64,000 nucleotides of DNA from Musa acuminata AAA Group (lineage: Eukaryota > Streptophyta > Magnoliopsida > Zingiberales > Musaceae). The first letter of the stretch is position 1. Every line of letters starts with the position of its first letter. The notes beneath the pieces are model-generated. The model saw only the letters and a program-made list of their open reading frames with translations, ran no database searches and was not told the origin of the DNA. A program made the position numbers and the translations under genes. The DNA lies in assembly GCF_036884655.1 (NCBI RefSeq), contig NC_088327.1, forward strand, positions 15,178,501-15,242,500, in the 5' to 3' direction. Positions 11,151-23,800 of this stretch are shown piece after piece.

Positions 11151-14100
11151 CTAAGGGTATGTCTTTAATCCCGTGTACGCGTTGTCCCGCCTGTTGTTCC
11201 TGAAGGCGCAGCATCCGATGGAGTAGACGACGATGAGGAAGACGAGGAAGACGACGTTGACGATGGCGACCTTCTTCCAGTCGCTCTTGATGTTGGCGAG
11301 GACGCCGGCCTTGCAGGACTGGCAGTCGTAGCAGAGGACCGATTGATCGTTTTGCCATGCGTTGCAGTCTGGAACGGATGTATTGTAGCCTACGGGCTTG
11401 GTCCAGGAAGTCTCATTCACGTAGCTGAAGTTGCAAGCTGTAGGAGGCTTGCAGCACCCAGACTGTTCGAACAGGACAACACAACACACCATGTGAGTAT
11501 GACTACGACAAGAGATCCCATTTCATTTAGTGCAAAGAATATGATACAATTGATGTATAGACTAACATCTCATTTTGTCTAGTTTATCTTCTCCTGCCGT
11601 AATTTCTAACATCTGATTATGTCATAATTAGATTTGAAGAAATTCCTTACTCATTAACTTGGCAAGATAGGTATCATGTGTGCAACTCTAATAACATATT
11701 AACATAATATATACGACTAATTATAAATTATTTCGTATAGTTAGACCTCTTTAGTATAACAGTTTTTAGACTTAAACAATTTATATTGAAATCCCTATGG
11801 TTAGACCTCTTTAGTATTTCAATCTCTAGACTTAAAAAAAATTATATAATTATAAAAATAAAATATTTAACCTTATTTATCATAAATTTTAGCGATTAAA
11901 GATATAAATAGAGTTAAAATTATCTTTTTGCTCATCATCTTTTGTCTATGTGTTATCACGTGTTATATCTTTCGTCGGTAAAATCATTGGCTTTTAGATA
12001 AATGAGATAAAATGTTTCATTTTTATAACTATAGGAATTTCAACATAAATTTTTGAAATCTAGATATTGGGATATAAAGATATATAAATATAAAAATCTC
12101 AATATAATGTTTTTAAGTCTAAGACTAAGATATTAGAAAGATCTAACTATAAAGAGTAATATATAATTAACCCTAGCACATATTATATATAGTTTTTCAC
12201 AATTCCACATCCTAAATAAGTTTTCACAACTTAATTTAGTCCAATAATAACTAACACATTAACTTAATACGTAACTCCTCCCCGAAAATAATCCAAAATA
12301 CTTTAGTCAATATACAACTACTTCCACGCTAAAAAAAAAAAAAAAAAATCTCCCTCTATCTCCATTGTCAAAAGAGAAGACCCTATCTCTATTCCAGACC
12401 TAAATCTTGATGACAACACGCAGGTAGAGCCAAAATGACCTGAACGAGTGTAAAGGACATTATATTCGGTACTACAAACATGCGAAAACATAAGCAGGGG
12501 TGATAAATGTAGCATTTATGACAAGAAGGGCCAAGCATATCAAAAAATTGAAAGCAATGTTCGAATGTATACTTGGAGAACTATAACTGTAAAGGTCGAG
12601 AATACAATAACATGGAAACAACATTAACATGTGCACATTCTGGAAAGCATTTTATGTGCATCCAAATAATTGTCGCAAAAATTAAAGAAAATGACATTAG
12701 GTACCAAAGTTGAAGAAGCAATAAGGTTTTCATTATTTTAGATTTCCTTTAAACGATACAATAGCAAGACTGTCTTTTATGACAGATTAATCTAAGTTGC
12801 CCTGCACTTAGATTGAAAGTGCATCCAAATAATTTCATTTTTGTTGAAAACACAATTGAAAGCTGCAATTTTGATCCTAGGTATCATAATCATAGAATAA
12901 GAGCACATCTTCAATTTAATTTATGTCAGAAGTATAAAGAGAATTGAATTGATTTATAAGTGCACTTTTGGCTTTGAGATACTTAAATATTGTAGATTGA
13001 TTTAGATTTACCAAATTAATCGTACCCACTCATATAAGATAAAGAAAAAAGAGAAATTTTCATTACAAAATAGACAAATGAGCAAGAATAATACATATAA
13101 AAGGGGAAAAAAAGGGAATATGAGGATGCATCAGAAATAATAAATGACATGGTAAGGAAAATATCATGGAAAAGAATAGTATTACAAGGAAAGAAACAGC
13201 ATAAAAAAGCGAATTCAATTAATCAAATTAAACCACACTAGTAACTGAACAATTAACGAAGCAAGAAAACAGAACCCGTCTTCAGAAAACGCCAATTTCA
13301 ATGAACAGAAATCGAAGCCATAATAAATGGAACTAAAAATCAAATAAGCGACGAGTTCCATGCTTTCTACTTTTTTGTTTTTTTTCTTCTCTTTCTTCAG
13401 CAAATTTTCAGAGTTTGTTAGTGATCTCAGAGCAATATTGAGATGTAATCAGCAAGCAAGAAGAGAGATAGCATATTAGAAGATCCCATTTTCTGACGAA
13501 AAATAGAGAGAACAGGGTGAGTTTTCATGGTGGAATCATAGATTCTTGGGAAAAGGGTATAAAGAATGGAGATCGACAACAGTAAGAACATGGCGATCGG
13601 CATGAATCGAGATTTCCTAATCGTAACAAAATCATAGACGAGAGTTTTAGGGGGAGACCTGAATGGGGGAGAGGTTGTAGTTGACGAACTGATCCCAGGT
13701 CTGGTTCTTCTCCTGAAGGCTGCGGCAGACCTTACCGTCCTGGAGGCAGCTCTTGATCCGCCTCCAGTTCTTGTCGCTGTCGACCCGCTTCTGGAGCCAA
13801 TTGGAGTAGTCGCCGAGGCGGTACTCCTTGAACCCGCGGCCGGAGACGGCCTCGCCGGCGCCCTTGTTGGTGACGACGAAGGCGAAGACGGTGAAGCAGA
13901 AGAGGAGGATGATGAGGATGAACATGACGAGGAGGTAGAACCAGAGGAGGCAGGAGTTGCGGCAACAGGCGCCGACAACACCGGCGAGGGAAACGAGGAG
14001 GAGGAAGACGCCGAGGGCGATGACGGGCCACTGCAGGAACTTCTCGCAGTCGGTGGTTGCCCGCCGGGCCAGCCATATGCCGGCGCTCAGGATCGGGATC

Positions 14101-14159
14101 GACAGGACGAACGTGATGATGTTGAGCACCCCGATCAGGTTGTTGCTGAAGCGAACCAT
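11151..14159 (-). CDS. TET8: Tetraspanin (TET8-like), two exons
   Basis: Exon 1 is complement(13659-14159), 167 codons ending CAG|GT. Exon 2 is complement(11151-11462), starting after an AG acceptor and ending in TAG. The junction is phase 0 and the predicted protein is 270 residues, normal for plant tetraspanins. Four hydrophobic segments lie at about 10-32, 45-68, 72-97 and 232-251. The large extracellular loop contains the plant-type GCCKPP motif at 169-174, further Cys residues and N-glycosylation sites (NFS, NET, NTS). The C-terminal tail is short. The family organises membrane microdomains, and TET8 marks plant extracellular vesicles. The single intron at this position is usual for the family. 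The intron (11463-13658) holds a MITE. The ATG at 14159 follows a GA-rich leader. Family assignment is secure; the paralogue number is by resemblance. Confidence 0.94.
11463..13658 (-). other. Tetraspanin intron
   Basis: 2196 bp, GT at 13658-13657 and AG at 11464-11463. AT-rich. It contains the inverted-repeat element at about 11715-12172 and no other recognisable feature. Confidence 0.88.
11715..12172. mobile_element. MITE-like inverted-repeat element in the tetraspanin intron
   Basis: The ends are imperfect inverted repeats of about 40 bp. The left end reads CTAATTATAAATTATT..TATAGTTAGACC; the reverse complement of the right end reads TTAATTATATATTACT..TATAGTTAGATC. The left end is tandemly duplicated (GTTAGACCTCTTTAGTAT at about 11741 and 11803). 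There is no coding capacity. Internal blocks also occur, in opposite orientation, in the longer element at 15158-16494, so the two are one family. No clear TSD was seen. Confidence 0.65.
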
Positions 14160-14600
14160 CTCTCCCCTCTCTTACTCTAACCAAGGGGGACGAAGAAGCG
14201 TCGGAGAGACAGAGAGAGAGAGAGAGAGGCGATCAGTTCAGGATGGGGCGTTGGAAGAGAGGGAGTCTATATATATATATACTGAGAGAGAGAGAGAGAG
14301 AGAGAGAGAGGTTTCAGAGTTCGAATACTGTGCGATGGATAGCGAAGAATGCTGCGGCAACGGTTGGTGCGTGCAGGTAAGAAAGTGGGAGGAGGAGGAG
14401 CAGGTCGTAAATTTACGCGGAGTGGAGAGCAGAGAGGCTCGTATTGGTCGATCCATCGGGCCCCAGTGTGGACCCTCCTAGTGTGTCATGTCACGTGACC
14501 CCGTTGCCCTCTTGTTCTTTCTCCCGGCTGACGACGCATGCGGACTTTTCTTGGGAGGCACGTGCCTCGAGATCGAGTCATCCATCTCAATTAAGTATAT
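14160..14600 (-). promoter_or_regulatory. Tetraspanin leader and proximal promoter
   Basis: Upstream of the ATG lie GA tracts (14210-14228 and 14283-14310) separated by a TATATATATATA stretch (14266-14281) that could serve as TATA box. Two palindromic CACGTG G-boxes follow at 14492-14497 and 14559-14564. The same order of GA tracts and both G-boxes is kept in the duplicated copy at 28421-28725. Confidence 0.65.
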
Positions 14601-15157
14601 AAATTCGGTTCTTTTTTATTAATAAATTTTATATAATATTTTGATTTCGTCAAATTTGATCATCAATTTGATTTGGTGAGATTGATTCGACCGCATTTAT
14701 GTTTCGATTACCATCACATCTGAAAAGGAGTAATCGTTAGGTATCTAAAATATAGAAAAGGCTATCAACTTAGTTTGAGAGTTCTAATCATAATTTTATA
14801 AATATTAAATATATAATATATAATTGAGATATATGATATTATTATTATCATTGGATTAAAGATTTGAGTTCTTATTCTGTGAACTTTCCTTTTTCTTTCT
14901 TCTTGATGGGAAGTGCCACGAAAATGAAAATAAATTATTAAATATCTCTACATTCTTATCATTTCAATCCTTGTAATGTAATGAGACGAGGCATTCCAAT
15001 ATGTTATGATATAATGTTAACAAAATGTTTTGATTGGATGTATCTAGTACGACCGCTAATGTAGTGCTGAGGTAATGATAGATAAAAAGTGAACAAAGAA
15101 TTAGTCTTACCCAATCCAATTAAGCACACATCAGCTTATTATAAGGGAATCTTACAA
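14601..15157. other. Intergenic, no gene seen
   Basis: AT-rich. The part up to about 14850 is duplicated at 28745-28960; 14870-15157 is absent from that duplicate. Confidence 0.55.
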
Positions 15158-15266
15158 GGTTAATTATAGATTACCACGTATAGTTAATTATGTTTAGCGT
15201 CTCATTCCTTATATTTTAAAAAATTATAATAAAATTTCTATACTTATGAAAATGAAACATTTAATT
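15158..15266 (+). repeat. Left inverted-repeat arm
   Basis: Starts GGTTAATTATAGATTACC and pairs with 16383-16494. Confidence 0.6.
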
Positions 15267-15438
15267 ATATTTTTTCTCATATCGTCAATTTTACTGATGA
15301 AAAATATCACATGCTATCACAGAAAATAAAGTTAAAAGAAATAAAAAAATAATTTTACAGTTGCTATTCTTATCGTCCAAAGATATTAATTTTACATAAG
15401 AGCATCCTTCGTTATCTTTCTTTGATTTCGTCCTCTCA

Positions 15439-16250
15439 TTTGGTTTTATTATCCTACTATACTTCTTTTTCTTCACAGCCTTTTCCTTAGCTATCTTCAA
15501 CGTTGAGGTTGCCTCCATCATGCACCATCGACTCTTAGCCATCTTGGAGAAGGGAGACCTCCTCGATGATTTTGAGTTCAGTGTCAAGATCAATGTTACC
15601 ATCGCCAATCCCCACCAACATCGCTCTGAAAGCATGAAAGAAGGCTATATGCTTCGACCCCCACAACTTCATCGACAACTAGGTCAGCCCCAACGTGTGT
15701 GGTTATCACGATATCTTTTGCATCGTAGCGCTTGGTGATCCCTGTGTAAACATCATCGTTGACATTGACCTTAACAGTGTCGATATTGCTCTATATCTCC
15801 TTACGGAGCTTAGCCTCTTGACCAATGTCACCCTCCTCTACGTCAACTCCAATCACTTTTGTGACATTATCCTTCAAAATATCTCCCGTCTCAAACTCCT
15901 CCATGACCTTGATGCTAGCAATAATCGTTTCGTCGACTCGTTTCGGGACGTTGCCATTCGCTTGCCGTCACTTAAGTATCTTGACTTTCAATTCAATGAC
16001 TTTGAGGGAGCATTGTCGTCGGCATTCTTCGACAAAGAGCTCGACATTATATTCTTGAATGATAACTATTTTAGCTTTTAGATACCCGACAACTTTGTTA
16101 ACTCCAAAGCTTTCGTCGTCGTCATTGGCAGCAACAAGAACCATGGCTACTTTCCAAGTAGCATCGGCAAGATGACAGCCACCCTCAATGACCTTATTCT
16201 GATGAATAAGTTTTTGAGATTTAATCGAAGCTTTCTCCTTGCAATAGATA
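15439..16250 (+). pseudogene. Leucine-rich repeat extensin (LRX) fragment, decayed
   Basis: The translation follows the LRX N-terminal half. It has a hydrophobic signal-like stretch (FIILLYFFFFTAFSLA) and a region resembling the LRX N-terminal domain (LLAILEKGDLLDDFEFSVKI). Next comes ALKA*KKAI..DPHNFIDN*V.PNVCGY, then leucine-rich repeats (LLHDLDASNNRFVDSF, LPSLKYLDFQFNDFEGALSS) and FPSSIGKM.ATLNDLIL. Intact LRX proteins anchor in the cell wall and regulate wall expansion. This copy lacks the extensin tail. It carries one frameshift near 15615 and three stops in one frame at 15635, 15680 and 16079. The first two sit at conserved Trp positions (TGG to TGA or TAG). It lies inside the inverted-repeat element, so it is a captured or inserted fragment. 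Confidence 0.82.
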
Positions 16251-16382
16251 GTTGAGGATAACGAAGTCTGAGGGGAGGACGAAATAGCAATCGTAAAATT
16301 ACTTTTTAATCTCCTTTTTGACATCATTTTTTGCATACTTGCAGTATCTTGCATTAGTAGAATCGTCGACGTGAGAAAAAAT

Positions 16383-16494
16383 AGGATTAAATATTTTACT
16401 TGTTTAAGTATAGAAATTCTTATATAATTTTTTAAAGTGTAAAGATCGGGATGCTCAACATAGCTAACTGCGTGAGATAATAGTCATAGATAAT
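16383..16494 (-). repeat. Right inverted-repeat arm
   Basis: The reverse complement aligns to 15158-15266 with scattered mismatches. Confidence 0.6.
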
Positions 16495-17817
16495 TTCAAC
16501 CGTTGGATCCACCCAGATGCGTAAAGCTCCACCAAGCTCCCGTTATCTACGTCAGAAGGCTTGCCATTATTGTGAAGTAATTTGTTTATTCATGGATTTG
16601 GGTCAGATGAGTTGGCGTTGACCGCGCGCTTTGGAAGACGTCAGTAGGCTGCTTTCTCCGCTTTCACGATACCCATATTATATCTGAAGCCCACGATAGA
16701 GTAACGAGTCATTGACTAAATAGGGGTGACGAGGATATCAGAGTGTAAATTGCCATAAAAAAGAAGAAATGATACGAGATAGGGAAAAGCGACAAAAATG
16801 ATTAAGCTAAAGTATAGCCGACGTAATTGGATTTAATTGACTTGGTCTATATCCAAGTTAAGACTTGTATCTCAAGATTAAAGAAATGGGTTTACTTACA
16901 AAAATAAATTTAAAGAGCGACGACTTAATCAATGCTTCATTTAAATATCATGATCTTTTCATCCAAGTTGATGAAAACTGACAGCCGGCAACAAACACCG
17001 TCTTGACTTTGGTGCGATAGAGATAGAGATAGAGATGCTCGATTTTAAATGAAGGATTAAGCATGATTTAGTTTGGTGATAACATCAATGTCATGGATCC
17101 TCATGCTTCATATTCACGATGACACGCATAGATAGGCTTGTTTTATCACAATATCATATGTAGAGAATCTTATTCTATTTGTTAATTTATATAAACTAAA
17201 AATAATTATTTTAGTCAAGAATCTTGAGGCCTAACATCAAGTTGAGACTCGGCAAAAGATAAAGTGTTCAAATACTGTTCAACTACGCTGCAAACCTAAA
17301 ACAACACATACTTTGAGGAGCAAAAAAGGCTCTCCCAAACGCCATAACACACAATGACTAGGTCCATTCAAATGCACATGGAGAGGCATGTGCTCTCACT
17401 TCATCCAAGTACACTTGGTTGCATTTTCTACTAGTCAAAACTTGAAAGATGAACAAAAGCGACTTCCACAGATAATAATTCAAGACAATTAAAGTCAGGA
17501 GAGGGAATTCTGATGTAGAATTCAATGTAGATGTTTAGATGGTTATCTCTAAGCTCCATGATGTAGAATAAGTCATCATTTTCTTTTGCTTGTGGTTTAG
17601 GTGATGTAGGAGTTCAGAATATGTGACGAGACAGAAGAAATAGCGTACATAGGGTAGATGGGATCCAATGTGATTTGCCGTCAAATTCCTCAGTTCAGCT
17701 GTCTTTACAGGAGCGGCTTAATCGGCCAGAATACCACGACGTCAGAGGATTGCACATATCAATGGAAAACAGGGGAAGACGAGCTCTTAAGTCCTTGATA
17801 CCATATCATCCCCCTCA
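16495..17817. other. Intergenic, 3' flank of the HDDC2-like gene
   Basis: No gene seen. Segments about 16485-16572 and 16650-17165 are duplicated at 29030-29115 and 29160-29640. Confidence 0.6.
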
Positions 17818-20800
17818 TTATTTTCCTCTTTTCCTTCTTGATGCGATTTCTGATGCCCAGGCTTTGCCTATATCAGTCTGAAATTTACCTGCAAAGCATA
17901 TGACATTTTAGTGTGGAAGAGAAATTTAGGATGGACAATTTCAACAAGCATCTTTTACTTAGGAGAGTTGCAGCTCCAAAAACCGACTCATGTAAAATCC
18001 CAAAGGAGTGAGAGGGTTAAAATACACACTATGGTCTAAGAAAGATCAACCCATATTCTTTTCTATACATAAAGACTACTAAGAACTGAGCGCTGTACAT
18101 TAAGATCAAACTAATGCATTCGGTACGGAAAGACTTGGTCGTTTGGCCTTCATAGTTGCATAAAATATGTGTTCTGATTGATAAAAGTTGGGACTAATCT
18201 TAAATTTAAGATATGAAACAAACACTAGAAACTATCAATTTTAAAATATCAAGGACTGAAACTGGATGAATCATGCATAATTTTAATAACAAATAATATT
18301 ATTAAAGTAACAATAAAAATAAGAGAAATCATTTTAAACAGTATGGATATATGCGAGGAGATGCAGATTCTCGGATTAAGACGAAGCGAGTGAGTTAAAT
18401 TAAGATTTGTTGTGCAAAGAAAGTAGGAGAACACCAAAGAAAATCTATAAGAGTCCATAAAAAACATATGGCTGCTTTTCGGTTTGATTGGTAATATTGC
18501 CCTAAACAACTTTCAATCACCAGAAAACATCCATTAGCCAACCCATATAATTTAGACTTTATGGTTTGCTATTGTTTTTTTCTATTTTATTAGTTCTCCT
18601 AAGAGATTTGTTCTTAAAAGCTTGGAAGAATAAAGGTTTCTTTTGGCAAGGTTTGCCTTTATTATAAAATAAATTGGTCCAATGCCAGAAAAGAACATGG
18701 ATGGTACAGGTCTTGACAAAAGTATTTAACTGTTAAAATTTCTCTAGTGGGCACAAAGCTCATACCTGCAGTAGACTCAAAAAATTCTTCCAGATCAATT
18801 CCTTGCTCTGCATTGATTAATATCCAACACAAATCAGAAAAGTTCAACCAAATTTAGAGGATAGATAATATTGTTTATTTATAATGAAAAAAAACATACT
18901 CGGATAAGTGATTTCACTAAATAGAAGTTATACAAGAGCTGCATAGACTTGCACAAAAAGCAAGTGCAGCACAACATATAAGCTGCCAGTGAGCAAGCCA
19001 AGGAGAAAGAGCTAATTCCTTTCTAAGCTTTATGTCACTTTGACAATGTCGTTGAAATTTCACATGATGCACAAAATTTATGCATGTCTTGAAGTTGAAA
19101 GAGACTTGAAGATGATAGCTTCAAAGTTCAACATTCCAGTCCAAAATGATTTGTTGCAATAAAATAACATATGAATATCATATAGTTCAAACTGGGCTGG
19201 TTTAATGAACATTGTTGGAGATAGTCCCTATTAAATTTGTAGTCACAAACAGTTTCCCCATACCTATCGGTTCTAAGCTTAACAAAAATCCTCAACCTCT
19301 TACACCTCATTTTTATAATTAACATGTCATATTCCTCTCAGGTCAATTGTTCAGTACATGAATATTGTGATCCACAAGAAAGTGCAAACAGTCATTCAAT
19401 TACCAGAACAAATGTGCAAAACCTTACCATCTTCATATTCTAGAGCTTGAAGAATCATCTCAACCTGTACAAGAAAGCAATTATTGAGTTCCAAAGGGCC
19501 TGACAGATAAACTAGTGCACAAAGTAGTGAGAGAATGAACTTAAAGATTACTTTGGTGATAATTTGATCATTATCTAGGGGGAAAATTTTAAGAGCTACC
19601 ATACACACCTTGAGGGGGAAAAAATTCAAAATTTAAGAGTGCAAAATTAATTGAAACCTTTTAGATGACACAAACTCTAAAAAATAACTAGTGAGATCAA
19701 TGAACAGCAAACACCATAATAAAAAAATTTTACAAGCAAAGTATATCAATGTTGTAGGTCAAGGGATCATATAAACAAATGAATGATGTAGGTGAGAAAA
19801 AAAACAGATGTCTGAATGTTGATTCACTATCTCAAAAATCAGAAAAAATGCTACTGTTCTAAAATGTTTCAGACTGAAGAAGATGATAGTTGAGGGTGAT
19901 ATATTTAGTTGCCTATTTGATATTGTGGAAGTTAAGCATGTAGTCTAGTCAGAAATTGGAAAAAGAGGCGACTCCAAATTGACATATAAGAGTTAAATAT
20001 ATTACATACTTAAGAACAGTACAATAACTGATATCAACACAAAGGACACCTAACAAAATCAAATATGGTAAAACAACTGATATCACCAGAGAAGATTGGA
20101 TATAGTGGTTCAATCACAATATCTACCTAGAGAGCTCTTGAACTTGGAACTATCTCTATTAGAAAGGTAATTCTAAGCAAAGCACAAAGTTCAGCTCTTC
20201 CCTACAACAGCACTCCTCTTGATAATAACATGTAGAAATGTACCTTGTCAAAATCCTTGACTAACTTTGCTTCTGGAGAAGAATTATCTTCATACTCCAT
20301 CCACAACTCATCTATTTCTTTAGCTGCAAAGTATAAGAAAATATGTAAACACAAGAACTTGCTGCAAACCTGAAGCAACAAGTTAAAATCATACTTAAAA
20401 ATATGATAACATTCTTTAGAACACTATGCTGGGGAGAACTTGTTCCGATATTGTTCATACCACTGAAACAAGTTAGATTTAAAAAATAAATAATGAAAAC
20501 ATTCTTTGTGGAATTAGATCTACCACTCAACTTGTTTGTAAGACCAAGCAAAAATGAATTCTGGACCTTCAGCAATGTATTGTCACGAACGGTCGTCGCG
20601 CACCCGCAACAACTCCGTTCAACGAACCGTTCGTCGCTCTCATCTACATATACAGCTACTTGGCAGCCTGTTTTGCCTTGGTTTTGAGTCATTTTGCTTG
20701 TAAAAATGTAAGTTCAAACAAGTTGCAGCGCTACAAAGCGACCGCTCACCGAACCGAGCAAAACAACCCCAAAACAGCTCCATTTTCGTGTGTCGCGGGC

Positions 20801-23800
20801 TGTTTTCTACAGCCCGCCTCCGCTCACCAAAACGTCAACCATCTCAGCCCCTTTGAACCCCCCGAGTGGCACAGGGCTGGATGGGGCTTCGGTATAGTGT
20901 CGGGCGTTGAACAACCTTTCGCAAGTTCGCACGTTACCTTTGACGGGAATTTGTTGTCACGCCCGACACCCGGTGAGCAGCTGTTTGTGGACTTGCAGCT
21001 ATTCGTTCAACCCTCTAAAGTCCTTGTTTCCCCCCTCTCCCTCTTTTCTCTCGTGCACGCAAGGTGCTCGCTGAATTGCTTGTAAAGCTTCCCCTCTTTT
21101 CGCGAGATATCGGGACTTGTCCGTCGCTCGTTCTTTCGAACTAATCAAATTTCTCTTTTACAGATCCTTCAGGACCTGCGAGAGGTTACAAGTGGGCTGA
21201 TCTTTGCGAAGCAATATCGCAAGGGCGAAGCACGACTTAGGCAATGCAAGCTAAGTTCGCGTCTTTGCCGCAAGGGTGCCTCGCGACTTAGGCAACGCAA
21301 GCTAAGTTCGCGTCTTGGCTGCAAGGGTGCCTCACGCCTTAGGCAATTCCAGCTAAGGCCGTGACAGTATGTTCCACAATATACTTGAAAATATCAAGAT
21401 GAGAAAGTATATAAGGATGAATGAGCATTCACACGCATGGTTTGCCTAACCGATCCATACCGGTGTATCGACCGATTGTCGGTACGATATGTACCGAGCT
21501 GTATTGAGCCATACCGAGCATAACGACACACGATACATGGGAGTATACCGATGTACCGCCTATACCAGTCTCCTATCGGACCAGTATATACCGCCTATAC
21601 CGAGTGGTACATTACAGTACAACAAACCTTATTCACACGTTCATATAATGTTGATCTCAATACCAAGTCATGGGTGCTAAAATAAATAAGAGGGATATGA
21701 AAAGCAGACTAGTTATTATGTTGTACAGCTGACAGAAAAAAGGCATTCAACATTGTGCATGAAAAAGTATACCACAAGGCAATTTGCGTTATTCATATCA
21801 AACCAACATTTACTTGCAATTGACATGCTAAGAATGAGATAGAGGATGATGCAATTTGCTCTTACAAAGTCACTATCTGTATTGTTTGTTTATCATATGG
21901 TGGACTTGCATCATGTTTTCATGCAACCAAAAGCAATAGAGGACTAAAAGATCTTTCACTATAGAGAATGTCAACAAGAGCTTTGCTTGGAGATATTCCT
22001 CTTCAGACTTGTTTAACATGTCCTATGATTCATGTTCATCACTAGTCCATGCATCAATCTTTCTCCTTCTCTTGGTGTTGGCAATGCAGTGCTTTTATGT
22101 GTGTTCGAGTTGGTCAAGAACACCATTTACCTATTTCGCATAGGTTAAACAGTGGTCTTTGGTCATACTTGTGAACCATGTTTTGCCATTTTGTAACATT
22201 TTGGACATTCAACATTATATGCTAACAGCGGGGACAGTGAGTTTGTTGCAGGCCAGATATTTTGGTAGTTTTTGCCAAACAAGCAAACATAGAATATGGA
22301 TCAACCGATGTTGTTAGAAAGCATGGGTACCCCATCCAAAGTTGGAAAAAAATAAACTACTGAGAACATATATGATCAGAACTTGTGGTTATATATATTG
22401 GATAATAAAACTGGAATACATTTTCTGAAACTGCTTCAACAAATTTTGCATGCATACATCAGTGAGCAATGCTTGTCAAAGCTGACTTCACTTTATTTTC
22501 AATTAGAATCAACACTGAGAAAGAAGACACAAAGAAAATAGTGACTTGGAACCATAGCTTCTGTTTAGATCTCTATATGTAACAAGGGAAAAGACCTTCA
22601 TATACCTCTAGATCCCCCACCAAGTAATTTGCACATGTAGTCCAAGGCTTCGCGCTCCCTTCGACTCTTTTCCAACTTTGGTACACCATCAGTTGGAGTT
22701 ATGTCGCCAACAATAGCTAATGGAAAAGTTGATCAAAACAACAGAAATCAAATAAAGCAAAAAAGAAAGCAATATGTTTTTGAAGGTAGGACCAGTAGAG
22801 GTCAATAAAACAAAATGCTGTCTTAATAAAGATCCTAGCATTGTTACTTTCAAAATCATCAATTTGACCACTAAAAGACTAGTATCTACCAATTTGACAA
22901 GATAAATATATATACAAGGCAACATTGTATCATTAAAAGCATCAAGCAAAAATACCTTGGTATTTGTGGTCTATATTTTGTCAGTTTCCTTTTCGCTTTT
23001 TACAGATTGTTTAAATACTACCAACCTTAAAATCTTTTATCAAGTAAGATTGTTCATAGTATAGCATATCCTCCAATAGAATAAGTACAAACATATAACT
23101 AAAGGAAAATGAACCGAGCCATGATTTAAGAGTGCCATGATTCTAAGCATACCAACAATAATAACAAATCATAAGGTCCCAAATACTAGATTACACCACG
23201 TAGAAAGTATACAAGAAAGAAAAGTTCATAATCTTTAAATCAATGTAGTTGCAGACTTTTGGGGCTCGCCTAAGTTACTAATTGGTGGATCTGAACAGGC
23301 GAATAAAAATCAAATGGCACAAAAATGACAACAAAAGAAAGGGATTATCCAAAACCAAAGATCTACCGTCTTACCCTCGGCGATATCATGCACGAGCGCC
23401 ATCTTTACACACCTAATCAACAAGAAGAGCCACGTAAAGTGTTAGAGAATCCATGGAAACATGACCCGCGGGCGGCTCTCGGATAGTGGAAACCCTAACC
23501 TATCTCGATCAACCCCGGGAATGTCCTGGAACACGAGGGACATGATGCCCATCCGGTACATGTGGTCGGCCACCGACTCCGGCTCTCGCACGCCGCGCCG
23601 CACCCATCCGGCTCTCTTCGTGGTCTGAGGAGCACCGGGCCGAGACCCCCAAGCATTAAGCGAACGCCATGTTCAAGAAAGAAAGGAGTGTCCGAGAGGG
23701 GAGCTCACCTTGAGGCGGTGGCAGAGGGAGAGGAAATCGACGGCGGAGGAGGAGGAGGGGGGAGGGGCGGGGGGATCGGGCGAGGCCATGCGGACCGCGA

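Larger units (their letters stand above)
15158..16494. mobile_element. Long-TIR DNA element carrying an LRX gene fragment
   Basis: The left arm (about 15158-15266) and the reverse complement of the right arm (about 16383-16494) align over roughly 105 bp. Shared blocks in order include TTTAAAAAATTATA, ATTTCTATACTT and ACATTTAAT/ATATTTAAT. Additional arm sequence matches the intronic MITE at 11715-12172. Between the arms sits a decayed LRX gene fragment and no transposase. This is the structure of a non-autonomous transposon with a captured or inserted host-gene segment. Homology between the two genomic duplicates resumes almost exactly at the right end (16485-16494 against about 29032). A TSD could not be identified. 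Confidence 0.6.

Noticed and set aside
13957..14481. 174-codon plus-strand open frame
   Set aside because: Antisense of tetraspanin exon 1 and its GA-rich leader.
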